From assembly GCA_014529385.2 (NCBI GenBank), contig CM043948.1, positions 75,600,791 to 75,664,790 on the forward strand: a DNA stretch of 64,000 bases, read 5' to 3'. Below, piece after piece: positions 1 to 11,285 of the stretch. How positions within the stretch are numbered: the stretch's first letter is position 1; each line of letters opens with the position of its first letter. The position numbers and the translations under genes are program-made. The notes below the pieces were generated by a model that did not search any database, was not told the DNA's origin, and saw nothing but the letters and a program-made list of their open reading frames with translations. The DNA comes from Adiantum capillus-veneris (lineage: Eukaryota > Streptophyta > Polypodiopsida > Polypodiales > Pteridaceae).

Positions 1-701
1 ACAATACAATCTTTGTGTTCCTTGAGACCTCTTTGGCAATATGGAGATGGAAGCTTCATACACCAAGCTTTTGCATAATATCAACAATCAATCTTAGCTT
101 GAAAACAATCAAGAACTTGTGAACATCATTAGTCTTTGTGTTCCCTAAATCATTTGAGTGCATGAGGATGTATATTTTTATGCAGCAACTTGTGCCTAAA
201 GCGCAACAATTAATCTTCCTTGCAATACAATTAATCTACTTGCATTAAGTAACTAATCTACTTGCAATAAACCATTAGCCTTCTTGCAATAAGCATAACA
301 TGCACTTTGTGGAAAGCATTAACTATCCCAAGCCTCAGTCCCAAGACCTCAAACACCTTCGAAGGTGGCGAGATCTAGCAGGGAATGAGGGTAGGGAAGA
401 GGAAGAAGAAGTATTCCATAGGAGAAAGAAATAATTCCTCACTTATCATCACTCTTCTTGCTTAGCATACATAATAGCATAGTAATGAAGATGGAGAATA
501 TGGAAAGATTAAGCATTGAAGCATAGCTCTTGGTTAGATTTGCATTCCATAGCCAAGAGTGTTGGTGTAGGCTCTCAACTTCTCAACGAGCTTGGAGAAG
601 GAGATGGAGCTCTTGCACCTTGCCTAGCACACAATGAGAGTGTTTGTGAGTGTGTGTGGGTGAGTATACCCCCTAAGCAACCCCCTAGCTTGCTTGGGTC
701 G

Positions 702-734
<33 letters not shown>

Positions 735-1640
735 TTGTAGGTCATGCTTGAAGCTCATTGGACCCCTCCAGGCCTAGCCAATCATAAGCAGGTGGCATTA
801 CAAGCAGCAAGGGTAGCCTTGAGACAAGTGTCGCCCCTTACCCCTTTGAGAGAGAGGACTTGATAAATGCAAAATCAATTAATTAAATCCCCTAAATTAT
901 CATTGGACCCCTTGGATGGCCAACCAATAGGCTTGAGGCACACCATGAGGGCAACATGAGGAGGAACTTGACAAGTGTCCCTTTTGCTTTCTTTGTACCA
1001 TGCATGCCTTGTGTGAGTGTGTGGGTGTTCTCTCTCATCCCCCCTCATGTAGGGCTCGCCCCCTCCTTGTAAGGATTGAATCTTTGACTTTTTGACACCT
1101 CAACCCCTCATGCATAGGCCCAGTTCCCACCACAAGCTTGGCCCTTAAGCACTTTAAGCTTGGGTTGGGTTCTACCTCAAGTGCAACCCTAACATCTCAA
1201 GCATGTCAAGCACCTCAAGAATCTCAATCATTAAGCACCTCAAGCATCTCAAGCACCTCAATCATCAAGCACCTCAAGCACCTTAGTCATCAAACATGAC
1301 AAGCAGGACAAGCACCTCGAGCTGGGTCGGGTTCCCGCGCCTCAAGCTCAGCCCTAGCTTACCTAAGGTCAAAGGACTTTTACACACATTATTGGAGGTC
1401 TTCAATGAAGCTAACCCTAAGGTCTTATGCTCCATTGGTTAGCCTTGCTCTTTGATAGACCATCTCTCATTTGGGCTCCTTTACCATTGGCCCCATGTTG
1501 AGATAGATCTATAAGCACATGTCTATATCTTAACCCTTGTTCCCGTTTATTCTCCCACATTAAGTGATCAGTTTAATATGAGAAAATCATTTGGGTTTGT
1601 TAGATATTAGTTTTTATGACATTTTGCCTACGGCAGAACA
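1..1640. other. Non-coding low-complexity stretch
   Basis: I see no supportable gene. The sequence is rich in short direct repeats built on CTCAAGCAC (densest at about 1190-1320) and has a 32-base C run at 703-734. The reading frame across the C run is a polyproline artefact. The stretch could be the displaced 5' leader or LTR of Gypsy-A, since Copia-A separates it from the Gypsy-A gag, but no LTR ends or primer site are recognisable. Confidence 0.6.
703..734. repeat. Poly-C homopolymer, 32 bases
   Basis: An uninterrupted C run follows GGGTCGA. Such runs form G-quadruplexes on the other strand and are often mis-sized by sequencing, so the length is uncertain. Confidence 0.9.
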
Positions 1641-2350
1641 ATCTCGTTGAGATGTAAAAGATGCACATGCTCATGCATTGATTGCGTTGTCTATGAAGCG
1701 CACCATTAATCCTCACATTCGTTCAGCAAAATCTCCAAAACAGTCTTGGGATATATTGGCTGGTCTTTATGCAAGTCGCAATGAGGCTAAAATTTCTTTG
1801 CTGCATAAAGAGCTGGAGTCAAAGATTATGCATAAGGAAGATGATATGGACACTTTCCTTGATGGTGTCAAGGATATCAATGAGCAACTTATTTCTATAG
1901 GTGAAGTCATTTCAGACAGTTCCCTTGTGTAGACTATTCTTGATGCCTTACCAGATTCCTACTAGACTTTTGCTAGTACTTGGAGACTAATGACCCAAGG
2001 AAATCCTGAAGTTGTCAAGTTTGATGCATCATGCACATTGCTGTTGCAAGAGTCACTTTCCAGAAAAAACAAGACTAGGTAGCGTGCATTTGAACACGCT
2101 TTTATTGCTTCTCAAAGAAAGGGTGGTAACAGCAATGCAGCCACTTCTTATGATTCTGCTGCGAGTGGCAAAACTTCTGTTCCTAATGCTTCTACTGTCA
2201 TCAATTCGTCTCGAAATTCTGGTTTGTAAAGCTATTGATCACTTGATCAAGCAATGTCATAAGTTGAAGGCCAAATAGGCTAAGAAGAAAGAGGGTGGTT
2301 CCACTGCAAATGCTGGTTCCACTAAAAATGCAGCCATTGTTGAGTCTTCT
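1640..2350 (+). pseudogene. Copia-A gag fragment
   Basis: This is the capsid part of a copia Gag, of the UBN2 type. The frame from about 1640 reads through one TAG at 1930-1932 and continues to about 2228. Recognisable capsid features are the conserved S-W-D-I-L and the helix around K-I-S-L-L-H-K-E-L-E-S-K. After a frameshift, a degenerate zinc knuckle remains near 2225-2260 (C-x4-H-x4-C; its first cysteine pair is damaged), followed by a Lys-rich stretch. The N-terminus is missing or unrecognisable. It is not functional. Confidence 0.75.
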
Positions 2351-2366
2351 GTAAAAGGAGACTGTA

Positions 2367-2945
2367 ATGCTGATGTTGATGCAAAATAGGCTTTTAGCCC
2401 AAAGTGCACTTACAATGTTGATGTCCATGATGCATGCTTGTCAGGCTGCAGATTCACATGTGTGGTATTTCGATAGTGGTGCTACAAAGCACATTACCTC
2501 ACATCATGAATTGTTCACCTCTCTCGAGTCCTTCCCTTATGGGAATTCAATCACTTGTGTCAACAATGCCTCTAATCCGGTTCAGGGAGTTGGAAAGATT
2601 GTGCTTACTGCTGCAAATGGCAGTTCTTTCACACTTGTTGATGCACTTTATGTACGTGGGATCAAGAAGAATCTTTTGTCTGTATCTGCACTTGCTAGAC
2701 TTGGACTTGTAGTCAAATTTGTGGATGACAGATGTACAGTTCATGATATTAGTTTTGATGATGAAATTGTTGCATCTGGGTTTTTGTGCCATGGGCAGTA
2801 TAAGCTCACTCTGTATGACAAGTGTGGACAAAAAATTGCAAATGCAGTTGCAGATTCAAGTCAAGCTTTGCCACATTCTTTTTGGCTTGATGCCATCATG
2901 TGTACCACTTATGTACTAAACAGGTGTCCTACGAAAGCTTTCTAG
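2367..2945 (+). pseudogene. Copia-A protease joined to integrase C-terminal remnant
   Basis: The N-terminal half is a copia aspartic protease: W-Y-F-D-S-G-A-T-K-H-I with the catalytic Asp codon at 2472-2474, then the usual beta-strand region ending in L-L-S-V-S-A-L. After L-T-L-Y-D-K the reading passes at about 2865 directly to the far C-terminal part of integrase (F-W-L-D-A-I, Y-V-L-N-R-C-P-T). The HHCC finger and the whole D-D-E core are absent, so this copy could not supply integrase. A stop at 2943-2945 precedes further C-terminal integrase sequence to about 3140. Confidence 0.8.
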
Positions 2946-3547
2946 TCTATTACTCCATATGAAGCATGGCATGATAGAAAGCCTTCTATTGAGCACATGT
3001 GTGTTTTTGGTTGTTTGGCATATGGTTTGGTGCCACAAACACAGCGCAGAAAATTGGATGATAAGGTTGTCAAATGTCTTTTTGTTGGTTATAGTGCTGC
3101 AAGCAAAGGTTACAGGTTGTATCATCCGCAAACAAAATGAATTCTAGTTTTACGGGATGTAGTGTTTGTGGAAGATTCTGGAGTCAGCCCCTGCTGTCAT
3201 GTACTAGAGACAGTAATGTAAGCTCACAGGACATTTATGACACTTTGTTGTCTCTTTTCAGTGGTGGGAATACGAATGTAAGTTCCAATGAGGCAAATGT
3301 ACAGCCTATGGGGGTTTCTGAAAATGTTACAGATCAGCCTATTACTGATGCAGATGTACATGATGTACTTGATGAGGAAAGGGCTGAAAATGAGCAGGCT
3401 AGAGGTATGCCAAAATGGATGGTGCACACTTTGCATGATAGTAAATTGGATGCACCTTTGTCTGGTTGTACTCGTTCAGGCTCTCGCCATGCATCTTATG
3501 CATCAGATTGTTATGCTTTGACTGTGTCTATCTTACGTGATGTTTAG
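2943..3547 (+). pseudogene. Copia-A integrase tail and integrase-RT linker
   Basis: Readings across frames give a copia integrase C-terminal region (P-Y-E-A-W, V-F-G-C-L-A-Y, C-L-F-V-G-Y, G-Y-R-L-Y) at about 2950-3140, then an open linker of about 136 codons from 3137. The linker is rich in Asp, Glu, Ser and Asn, as is usual between integrase and RT in copia polyproteins. It has no catalytic role that I can recognise. Confidence 0.65.
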
Positions 3548-4521
3548 GAGCCTCTGTCTTTTGATGAAGCACAGAATTCAAAAAATCGGATGGTTGCCAT
3601 GCAATCAGAATATGATGCACTTATAGAAAATGACACATGGACTTTATGTGATTTGCCTCCTGTCAAAAAGGCCATTGGTACGAAGTGGGTTTACAAGTTG
3701 AAACGCAAGCCGGATGGTGAGATCGATAGACATAAGGCTCGACTTGTTGCAAAGGGTTATGCATAGCAAAAAGGCATAGATCATGAAGAGACCTTTGCTC
3801 CCACTTGTCGTATGACTACTGTGCGCTTTCTATGTGCATTGGCAGCTCATTTTGGTTGGGATGTACATCAATCAGACATTGTCACTGCTTTCTTGAATGG
3901 TGACATATTTGAGGAAGTTTATGTAACACAGCCTCGCGGTTTTGTCAAGAAAGGACAAGAGGACAAAGTGTGCAAATGTAACAAGGCTTTGTATGGGTTC
4001 AAGAAATCTCCTCGTGCTTGGTATGAGAAAGCTGACATTTGGTCAAACAAGGCTTTTGTAACAGTCCAACAGAAAGCACATTGTATGTAAAGCGTGAGGG
4101 TGATGTCCTTCTCATTGTGGTTCTTTATGTAGATGATTTGCTGATCACTGGACCAAATGAGAGACATATTGCTAAATTTAAGGCTGATTTGAATGCTACT
4201 TTCAAGATGAAAGATTTGGGGTTGCTGCATCATTATTTGGGCATACAGTTTAAGCAGTGTGATGGTGGTATTCGCTTGTGTCAAAAAAGTTACATAGAGA
4301 CATTGCTATGTAAGTTTGGACTTGAGGATTTCAAACCTATTGCCACTCCCATGGAAACAGGTTTGAAGTTGAGCCTACATGATGCTGGCGATCCTACCGA
4401 TGTCACTCTTTACCAAACTGTTGTTGGTTGCCTCATTTATGTATGCAACATAAGGCCAGATATTCAGTTTGCAGTCTCACAGGTTATCAGATTTATGCAT
4501 AGCCTAGGGTCTAAGCATTGA
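3548..4521 (+). pseudogene. Copia-A reverse transcriptase
   Basis: This is an RVT_2 type RT. Seen in order: the W-V-Y-K-L-K entry region, K-A-R-L-V-A-K-G-Y-A followed by a stop near 3764, the T-A-F-L-N-G-D block, A-L-Y-G-F-K-K-S-P-R-A-W-Y, and the Y-V-D-D active site at 4126-4137. A frameshift lies at about 4027-4045, just before the palm motif. The end is a stop at 4519-4521, after which RNase H continues. It is inactive because of these lesions, although the catalytic residues survive. Confidence 0.85.
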
Positions 4522-5082
4522 CAGGCTTTCAAGAGGATTTTCCTCTACCTTAGTGGCACTTTACATCTTGGCTTGTTTTATCCCAAGGGGGGATCATTGC
4601 CGCCAGAGTTACATGCTTTTCCGGACTCATATTGGGCTGGTTCTTTTGACAAGTGAGTGTCCACAAGTGGTTTTTGTTTCATGCTTGGTAGTTCATGTAT
4701 ATCATGGTTGAGCAAGAAGAAACCTACTATGGCCATTTCGAGTTGTGAGTCTAAGTATAGGGCAGTCTTCATAGCTATGGTTGAGTGTGTATGGCTTGAC
4801 GCCTTATGGCTGATTTGGGTGTTAGAGAGGAACACTGCCAACACTATCTACATTGATAGTCAGAGCGCATTGGCAGTTGCGAGGAACCCAGTTTTTCATG
4901 CTCGCACAAAGCACATTGAGGTGCATTACCACTATGTCAGGGAGAGTCTCTCAGTAGGAGAGATCAGATTGGCTTATGTGCCAACACAGGACAACGTTGC
5001 AGATCTTTCCACAAAGACATTGTCTCATGAGAAGCTCGAAGCTTTCTGCAAAGCTTTGGGCTTACTCCCCTTTGTGGACTGA
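4522..5082 (+). pseudogene. Copia-A RNase H
   Basis: Typical copia RNase H motifs are present: S-T-S-G-F-C-F, I-S-W-L-S-K-K, S-S-C-E-S-K-Y-R, I-D-S-Q-S-A-L, H-A-R-T-K-H-I-E-V and Q-D-N-V-A-D-L-S-T-K. A stop lies near 4654. The conserved acidic pair of the first motif is degraded (P-D-S-Y-W-A-G), and the usual S-x-x-E-A-E-Y reads E-S-K-Y. The natural polyprotein end appears to be the TGA at 5080-5082, some 75 bases before the candidate LTR. Confidence 0.8.
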
Positions 5083-5158
5083 TCATGTCCTCAAGGCATG
5101 GCACTTCCCTTTACTCATGTGCCAGCTCTTGTTCACCGCATCACTCCAGTGGGGATTT

Positions 5159-5384
5159 GTTAATATATACATGTGGTAGTGATGTGTGTGAACACACTAG
5201 GACTACCGGGGCACTTTTTCCCTCTTTAGGAGGTTTTTTCCCCCGTGCATTGTAAATGCGCCCATCACTCTAGGGCTATCTATCTTTCCATTGCACACTA
5301 AGTAACACACTCTCTATTGTGTGCCTTGAGCTTCCTTCGTCTTCTCCAAGATGTGTGCGTTTCTCTGCAACCCTAATTCCAACA
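5159..5384 (+). repeat. Candidate 3' LTR of Copia-A
   Basis: A purine-rich AGTGGGGA lies just before TGTTAATATA, and the segment ends in CCAACA, giving TG...CA ends and a length near 226 bp, plausible for copia. No second copy is in the window, so the boundaries rest on end motifs only. Confidence 0.5.
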
Positions 5385-5394
5385 CTTTTGTTCA

Positions 5395-6848
5395 TGGAAA
5401 ACCAAAGCTACAAACCTAGGGGGTATCCTCGTAGAGCAGGACAACCAATGGGAGCTCCACAAGCTTCTCCACCACCTGTAGGACCATGCTATGAATGCCG
5501 TGGTGATTATTGGGCAAGGGTTTGTCCAAACAAAAGAGAACGGGTTAAATTTTTTGGGTTCAGTATGGATGTACCACTGATCATCTCATTCCACACTGTC
5601 CAAAAAACCTTGACAACAAAGGGAAAGAAACCATGAACAAGATGGGGATTGTGCCAAGCTCAAGTGGATAAGAAACAGAACCAAACATTCCAATAATGTG
5701 ATAACTAGAGCTCAAGCACATGAAGCTGCAAGGAATGTCCCAGCCAGTCAAACTGAGATAGAAAATTTGTCTGTCCAAACCCCTAGGAAATCCTGGAAGG
5801 CAAGACAAGACAAGATGAAAGCCAAAAGAGAAAAAGAGAAAACAGCTTTGGAAACCAAATTATTGCAAACAAAGGAACAATTGAGAAGGGAAAGAGACCT
5901 TAAGAGAAACAACGAGGTAAAAAAACCATCGGTTATACCATCGGGAGGATTTGTCTTGGTAGACAAGGTTTTTGAACCTTTGGACGCAATTTTAAAAGCT
6001 TACAATGCAAAGCTAAAGCCTAACCAAACCCAAGAATAGGTGGTACGTACCCATCATCTGTGCTATGAGAAAGAGAGGCTAAAGATGTGCAAGGAGTTCA
6101 TCCAAGCCGCTCAAGTGCTTATGGAACCATCAGTTCCGACTGCTCCAAAAACGAAGGTATTAATCCGTGAAAAAATTCAAGTGTTACAGGGGCGGGGAAT
6201 GAAAAAGGAAGACCAACCAGATTCTGTAAACAAAATACCATTGGATACGAGGGTGGTAGCCAATACGACAGATGGAATGTATTCGCAAGCACCACTACCA
6301 ATTTTGAAAGTGGAAGAACAATGGCCTCAGGAGCTATGGGAATAGATCATAAATAGAAAATATGGAAGTGCTACACTTCTGTCATCTCCTATCACAGAGA
6401 TCCACTTGGAGCATGAGCTCTACCCAAATGACATTCGATCTATGGTGATGCGAGTACAGCAATATCGGAAGACAGTAAACTGCAATTATTGAAGACTTTA
6501 CCTTCATTTATTGGTAACCATGAAACCCGATCGGAGGTGAAGAAAGTACCATCTCAATGGAAGGCCAATCCTAAGATGATGGATACCAAAACTCTTCATG
6601 AGCTGACGTCATCCCCTATCCGTTGTGCGCTAACTCTGTTAGAGTTATTGCAAATCAGACCGCATCTTTGGAAGGAGGTCGGAAAAAAATTGGAAAAAAT
6701 AGGGCTGGTAATTCTGCCACCCAATGCTTCTCCAAAAACAGTGAAGACACAACCCTTGAAACAAAATAAACATGAGCCAATACCAGTGAACAAGGTAGGG
6801 GATTGTCGTGAAGGTAAAGAGGAAAATACTACTGTACAAAGAGGTTAA
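5395..6848 (+). pseudogene. Gypsy-A gag C-terminal region (zinc knuckles and linker)
   Basis: Open pieces at 5395-5636, 5698-6345 and 6489-6848 belong to one damaged coding region. A knuckle of the compact C-x2-C-x3-H-x4-C kind lies near 5490-5530, reading C-Y-E-C-R-G-D-Y-W-A-R-V-C, with Tyr in the His position. A second remnant, D-H-L-I-P-H-C-P, overlaps 5575-5605 in another frame. A Lys/Glu-rich coiled-coil-like segment (K-A-K-R-E-K-E-K-T-A-L) follows at 5800-5920. The counterpart in Gypsy-B (24763-25250) has the same order of motifs, including V-x-T-R after the knuckles. Nucleic-acid binding is inferred from the knuckles. The capsid part is not seen. Confidence 0.7.
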
Positions 6849-7229
6849 GTCGATAGCAATATTGGATAGTGGGGCTGGAATAGCCACAGCTACCAAAGCA
6901 ATGTGAGAAAAATTGGAAAAATCTGTTCTCTGAAAGACTAGAATGAAACTTCAATTAGCATATGGGTATCTGGAAAGACCAATTGGCATCCTAGAGCAGA
7001 TTTGGAAACCTCTTGCGAAATTGCATATGAACACACGTTCGCTATTATGAATTTTCACGAGAGCACCAATTTTGATATTATATTGGGTAGACCATTCATG
7101 CGTCAGCTCAAAATGGTACAAGATTGGGGTTATGACTATATCTATCTAAGGAACAAGGATGTCACTATGAGAATTAGTGTCACAAATCATAGCTATAGAG
7201 ATGTAGAACGAACCCAGGAGAAGACCTGA
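6841..7229 (+). pseudogene. Gypsy-A protease 1 (usual position, before RT)
   Basis: This is a retropepsin remnant. The frame at 6841 reads A-I-L-D-S-G-A-G with the catalytic Asp codon at 6865-6867, and stops at 6904. Further downstream, in the piece starting at 7002, the second conserved region F-D-I-I-L-G-R-P-F-M-R matches the hydrophobic-hydrophobic-G motif of retropepsins. At least one stop and a frameshift separate the two, so it is inactive. This is the ordinary polyprotein protease of Ty3 elements, to be distinguished from the second protease-like segment at 11560-11890. Confidence 0.75.
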
Positions 7230-8284
7230 CCTCCACATATGACGAAGAAGGGGGAATACCGGCTTGGCTACAGAACAAAGCTCACCATTGGATAGGAGAA
7301 GCTTCCGAAGGTGGAAGTTTAAAAAGGGAAGATTGCATTCTTGATAGGACTACACAAGATGAGGCATATGTACCAGAGCCTTTTCCAGAAGAGATGTTCA
7401 AACCTTTTGGATGGCAACAAATACTAGCCACTCTTAATGTGTGTGTAAATGAGGTGACCCTCACCAAATTTTGTGATGAGGAAGGATATGATATCATTCC
7501 ATTCCAGATGATGGGTGTCAGCCTAGATTAGAAATTAGAATGGGAAGTCCTTGACAAGGAGAGGGTTGCAGATTGCCGAAGCATAGTGGATGAGATCTCA
7601 GTAAGAGACCTTGACCAAACGAACGAAGAATATTTCCAAGACTCGATGGATAAGCTGTTAGAGGACAATGCAGACAACCAGCTGTCTAGTAGCTCAAGTG
7701 AGAACATCAAACGGAAGGATCGACGGGTGATCTACTATGATTTTCCAAACCAAAATCCTCGAAGACAGCACATATATCGAGACAAATGCAAAAACAATCG
7801 AAACAAGATGAAAGAAGACCCGGTACCTCTGTTAGCCGACAAAACGCAGTACTTAAGGTTAGTAGAAGCAACCGATTGCCTCAAAGACGGGATATCAAAG
7901 AGGTACATGAAACCTGACTCAACCAAAACAAAAACCAAAAAGAAGAACACACAAAAACCAAAAAAGGAGAGCAATTTCGAGAAATCGACAAAATTATCCA
8001 AAATGGAGTACAAAATCAAATACAGTAAACTGAAACGAGCTTTGAAGGAAGTTTGGACAACAAAAATGGAATCTGACAAGAAATCAAACGATGATAAATT
8101 TGATGTACCTTCCCACTATAAGAAGTATACTATTCAAGCTAGAAAAATTGTGGTGCAGAAACCCAAACGAGATCCCAAAGAACTAGGAACTTTATATAAA
8201 GACAAATGTATCAACTTACCAGACGCCGGTAAGGAGCCTAAACCGGCATACATTGCCACAGTGACAAAGGAGAGTGACTTCTAG
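7230..8284 (+). pseudogene. Gypsy-A protease-RT linker region
   Basis: The longest open part is 7586-8284 (232 codons). It is highly charged, with a Lys-rich stretch near residues 105-150 and many Asp/Glu and Ser residues earlier. I recognise no catalytic domain. Near the end, L-P-D-A-G-K-E-P-K-P-A-Y-I-A-T matches L-V-D-P-G-E-E-S-K-P-V-F-I-A-Q in the same position of Gypsy-B (22470-22835), just upstream of RT, which supports a genuine conserved linker. The stop at 8282-8284 and frame changes show decay. Confidence 0.65.
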
Positions 8285-8289
8285 TCGAT

Positions 8290-9177
8290 ACGCTCAGACA
8301 ATACAAAGATGTCTTTGCATGGTCATACAAAGATCTAAAGGGGATAGATCCTGAGATCTGTCATCAGCACATGATACCCCTTAAGAGTGTTGCCAGACCA
8401 CGTAGACAACGTCCTTACATATACAATAAGACTTTTGCCAAGAAAATTAAGAAAGAGATAGACAAATTGAAGGATGTCGAGTTTATCTACGAGATTGAAC
8501 ACACCAATTGGGTGTCCCCTATTGTGGTAGTACCCAAAAAGAATGGCAAACTGTGTGTCTATGTAAACCTCAAACATAAATGCAGCCACCATCAGTGATA
8601 ACTATCCATTGCCAATAACGGATCATGTTATTGAGAGGGTAGTAGGGAAAGAGGCCTATAGTTTTTTGGATGGGTTCTTAGACTACAACAATTGATAATT
8701 AAAGCAGAAGATCAGCATAAGACAGCTTTTGCAACAGAGTGGGATATATTTTCCTACAAGGTAATGCCTTTCAGCCTGACCAATGCCCCTACTACATTCC
8801 AAAGACTAATGAGTCATGCATTCAAGGAATATCTCAGGCAATTTCTAGAGATATACATGGATGATCTTTGTGTTCATTCTCATCAAAGAAGTGACCACAT
8901 AACGCATCTAGCAAAAGTCTTTGAAAAGTGCAAAACATATCCTATTTGTTTAAACCCTAAAAAATGTGTCTTCATGGTAAGACAAGGTAAAATTTTGGGC
9001 CACATTGTGTCCAAAAACGAAATTTCTATTGATCAAGAGAAGGTACAAATAATTGTTGCACTATCAAGACCAACGAAGATGAAGGAAGTGCAGGCATTTA
9101 TGGGACATTGTGGGTACTACAGGCATTTCATATATATGTATGTTGTAATAGCTAAGCCTTTGTACGCCCATTGCTAA
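8290..9177 (+). pseudogene. Gypsy-A reverse transcriptase
   Basis: This is a Ty3-type RT. In order: H-M-I-P-L-K entry, W-V-S-P-I-V-V-V-P-K-K-N-G-K-L (8508-8550), Y-P-L-P and Y-S-F-L-D-G in broken frames at 8600-8680, T-A-F-A-T-E-W, M-P-F-S-L-T-N-A-P-T-T-F-Q, and Y-M-D-D at 8854-8865. The thumb includes G-K-I-L-G-H-I-V-S-K and H-C-G-Y-Y-R-H-F-I. A frameshift lies at about 8590 and a stop near 8696. Catalytic aspartates are kept, but the chain is broken. Confidence 0.85.
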
Positions 9178-9603
9178 GTCTGAATGGACAGAAGAATGCG
9201 AGCAGTATTTCCATAAATTGAAGCAGCAACTAATTTCTGCTCCAATTTCGCAAGCACCTGACAAGAGAAAAATGTTTCATGTTCATGTTGATGCATCAGC
9301 TTATGCCATAGGATGATACTAACCCAGCCAGGAGAGAAGAAAATGGATTTTCCTATTTTCTACTCTAGCCGATAGCTAAACAACGCAGAGAAAAACTATA
9401 CCACTACAAAAAGATAAGGTCTGGGAATGATATATGCTATCAAAAAATTTAGACGCTACCTTCTTGCAAACAAGTTTGTTTTCTTCGTGGATCACCAAGC
9501 ACTGCTATATCTAGTAAACAAACCTTGCAACACTGGAAGAATTTTTCGTTGGTTTATACTATTCCTTAAGTTTGACTTCACGGTAGTCATAAAAAAGGAG
9601 ACT

Positions 9604-9634
<31 letters not shown>

Positions 9635-9660
9635 TATATCATCTTTCACGAGACTGTTTC
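9178..9660 (+). pseudogene. Gypsy-A RNase H with microsatellite expansion
   Basis: RNase H motifs occur in several frames: the C-E-Q-Y-F-H-K-L-K tether and H-V-D-A-S-A-Y-A-I-G near 9195-9315, then M-I-Y-A-I-K-K-F-R-R-Y-L-L, D-H-Q-A-L-L-Y-L-V and G-R-I-F-R-W-F from 9427. A (CA)n tract at 9604-9632 replaces the few residues that normally lie between the last RNase H strand and the conserved H-L-S-R, adding a Thr-His repeat while keeping the frame. Earlier stops make the domain inactive. Confidence 0.75.
9604..9632. repeat. (CA)n microsatellite inside RNase H coding sequence
   Basis: About 14 CA units lie inside the pol reading frame and translate as alternating Thr and His. Confidence 0.9.
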
Positions 9661-11285
9661 ATGGGGAAGCACCTAAGGGTATCGATGATGATCTTCCCGA
9701 TTCATATCTATTTAACATCATAATGGTTTCAAGGTGGTTCGAAGAGGCCATTCCTCTAATCACAATTGGGTCATTATAGGTAGAAAGACAACCATCAATT
9801 ATACAACAAACACGAAATCTCCAGCTTTTTGCAGGACAGTTGTACAAACATGGTAAGGATGGAATATTGAAACTGTGTGTATAGCCCAAAGACTCCACCT
9901 ACTACCTCAAACAGGCTCATATACAAAATACGGGGTTTCACAATAGAGAAACGCAAACAGGCCAACGGCTAAAGAGACTGGGAGTCTACTGGCAAAACAT
10001 GGAGCATAGCATTCATACATATGTAAAATCATGTGTATCTGTACAAAACAACCTCCAATGGAACATGCCACCCTGTTTCGAGTAGTACAAGCACCCAAAT
10101 GGAGTACTCACATAGCTGAGTACCTAAAAAACAAGACCTTCCCAGAGGGATGGGGCAAGGCAAGAATGAAAACTGTAGAAGAAGAGGCCAAACACTATCT
10201 TCTCATTGCCAACCAACCGTATAGGTGGGGAAAGACAAACAACTACGGCTGTGTGCTATGAAAAGCGAATATCACGTAATCTTAGAACAAGCACACTCAA
10301 GACAGCCAGAGGGACATTTCTCTGCTCATAAAATGGCAAAGCTTGTGCTACACTCAGGAATATGGTGGCCAACCCTGTTTATGGATGCAGAGACCCATGT
10401 CAAACGATGTGATGAATGTCAACGCACAAAACCACCCCTACAGAGAGATGAAATGCCACCAAGGCCAATGATGGGGGTACGTGCTTTTTCCAAATGGGGC
10501 ATTGACTTCATTGGTCCCATCATACCTCCGGGATATAGGTCGCACGCACAATACATCTTAGTAGCAATAGACTATATGAAGAAATGGGCGGAATCAAAGG
10601 CAACCCAAAAAAACTATGCACGAACTACAGCTCAGTTCCTTTTTGAACACATCTTTACAAGATATGGTCTACCCATAAAAATATTGAGCGATAGGGGAAC
10701 ACACTTTTTAAACAACATCATTGAAAGCCTCCTTGACAAATTCATGGTGGTCCATCACAAATTAGCACCCTATCATCCGCAAGCTAATGGGCAAGCAGAG
10801 AGTAACAACAAAATCTTATGCACTGTATTCACCAAAATAGTCAGTGACTCAAGAAATGATTGGGATCAAAAGCTACACACAGTATTATGGGCTTACAGAG
10901 TATCTTTTAAAACTTCCATCGGGATGACTGCCTTTAACCTGGTGTTCGAGATTAATGCAATCCTACCCATAGAATTCTTAATCAAAACCCTACGAGTGGC
11001 AACACCATTTGGATGGGCAGGCCATGAGCTATCGGAGAGATTAGGCACCGTGGAACAATTAGATGAAATCCGAATTAGAGTGGTAGTTGGGAAATATGCT
11101 CAGAATAAACAAAAGAAGTCTTTCCATGATCAACATGTGATTAGCAAGAAGTTCCAAAAAGGGGATTACATTTTAATGCATACCCTCAAACAACACTCCA
11201 AAAAACTCAAAAAGTGAGGGATAGGGCCTTTTGTAATACATGATATATCACAAATTGGTGCCATCAAGCTTGCAACATTAACAGG
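9660..11285 (+). pseudogene. Gypsy-A integrase with two N-terminal zinc-finger modules
   Basis: The open core is 10225-11217 (330 codons). Counting from 10225, the HHCC finger is H24, H31, C62, C65, and the catalytic triad is D94, D156, E192 (spacing D-61-D-35-E), all present. The C-terminal part has a GDY-type strand followed by a stop at 11215. Upstream, at about 9830-10060, another frame gives an additional finger-like module: a His pair with the same six-residue spacing, G-V-Y-W-Q-N-M, then S-C-V-S-V-Q with the last Cys changed to Val. The A-P-K-W-S linker at about 10090 joins the two. The core could fold, but the whole gene has stops. Confidence 0.8.

Larger units (their letters stand above)
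1640..5384 (+). mobile_element. Copia-A: degenerate Ty1/copia retrotransposon
   Basis: The domain order gag, protease, (integrase remnant), RT, RNase H, then a candidate 3' LTR is that of Ty1/copia. The frame is broken by many stops and several frameshifts, and most of integrase is missing. I could not find a 5' LTR or primer site upstream. The element ends 10-20 bases before the surviving Gypsy-A gag, so it probably inserted into, or truncated, the 5' part of Gypsy-A. Confidence 0.85.

Noticed and set aside
516-740. 74-codon ORF ending in polyproline
   Set aside because: It exists only because of the poly-C run, and nothing else in it looks like protein.
1555-1640. 5' LTR end of Copia-A at TGTTAGATATTAG
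   Set aside because: It does not match the candidate 3' LTR and no primer site follows.
5385-5389. CTTTT after the Copia-A LTR as a target duplication
   Set aside because: The 5' boundary is unknown, so no partner can be shown.
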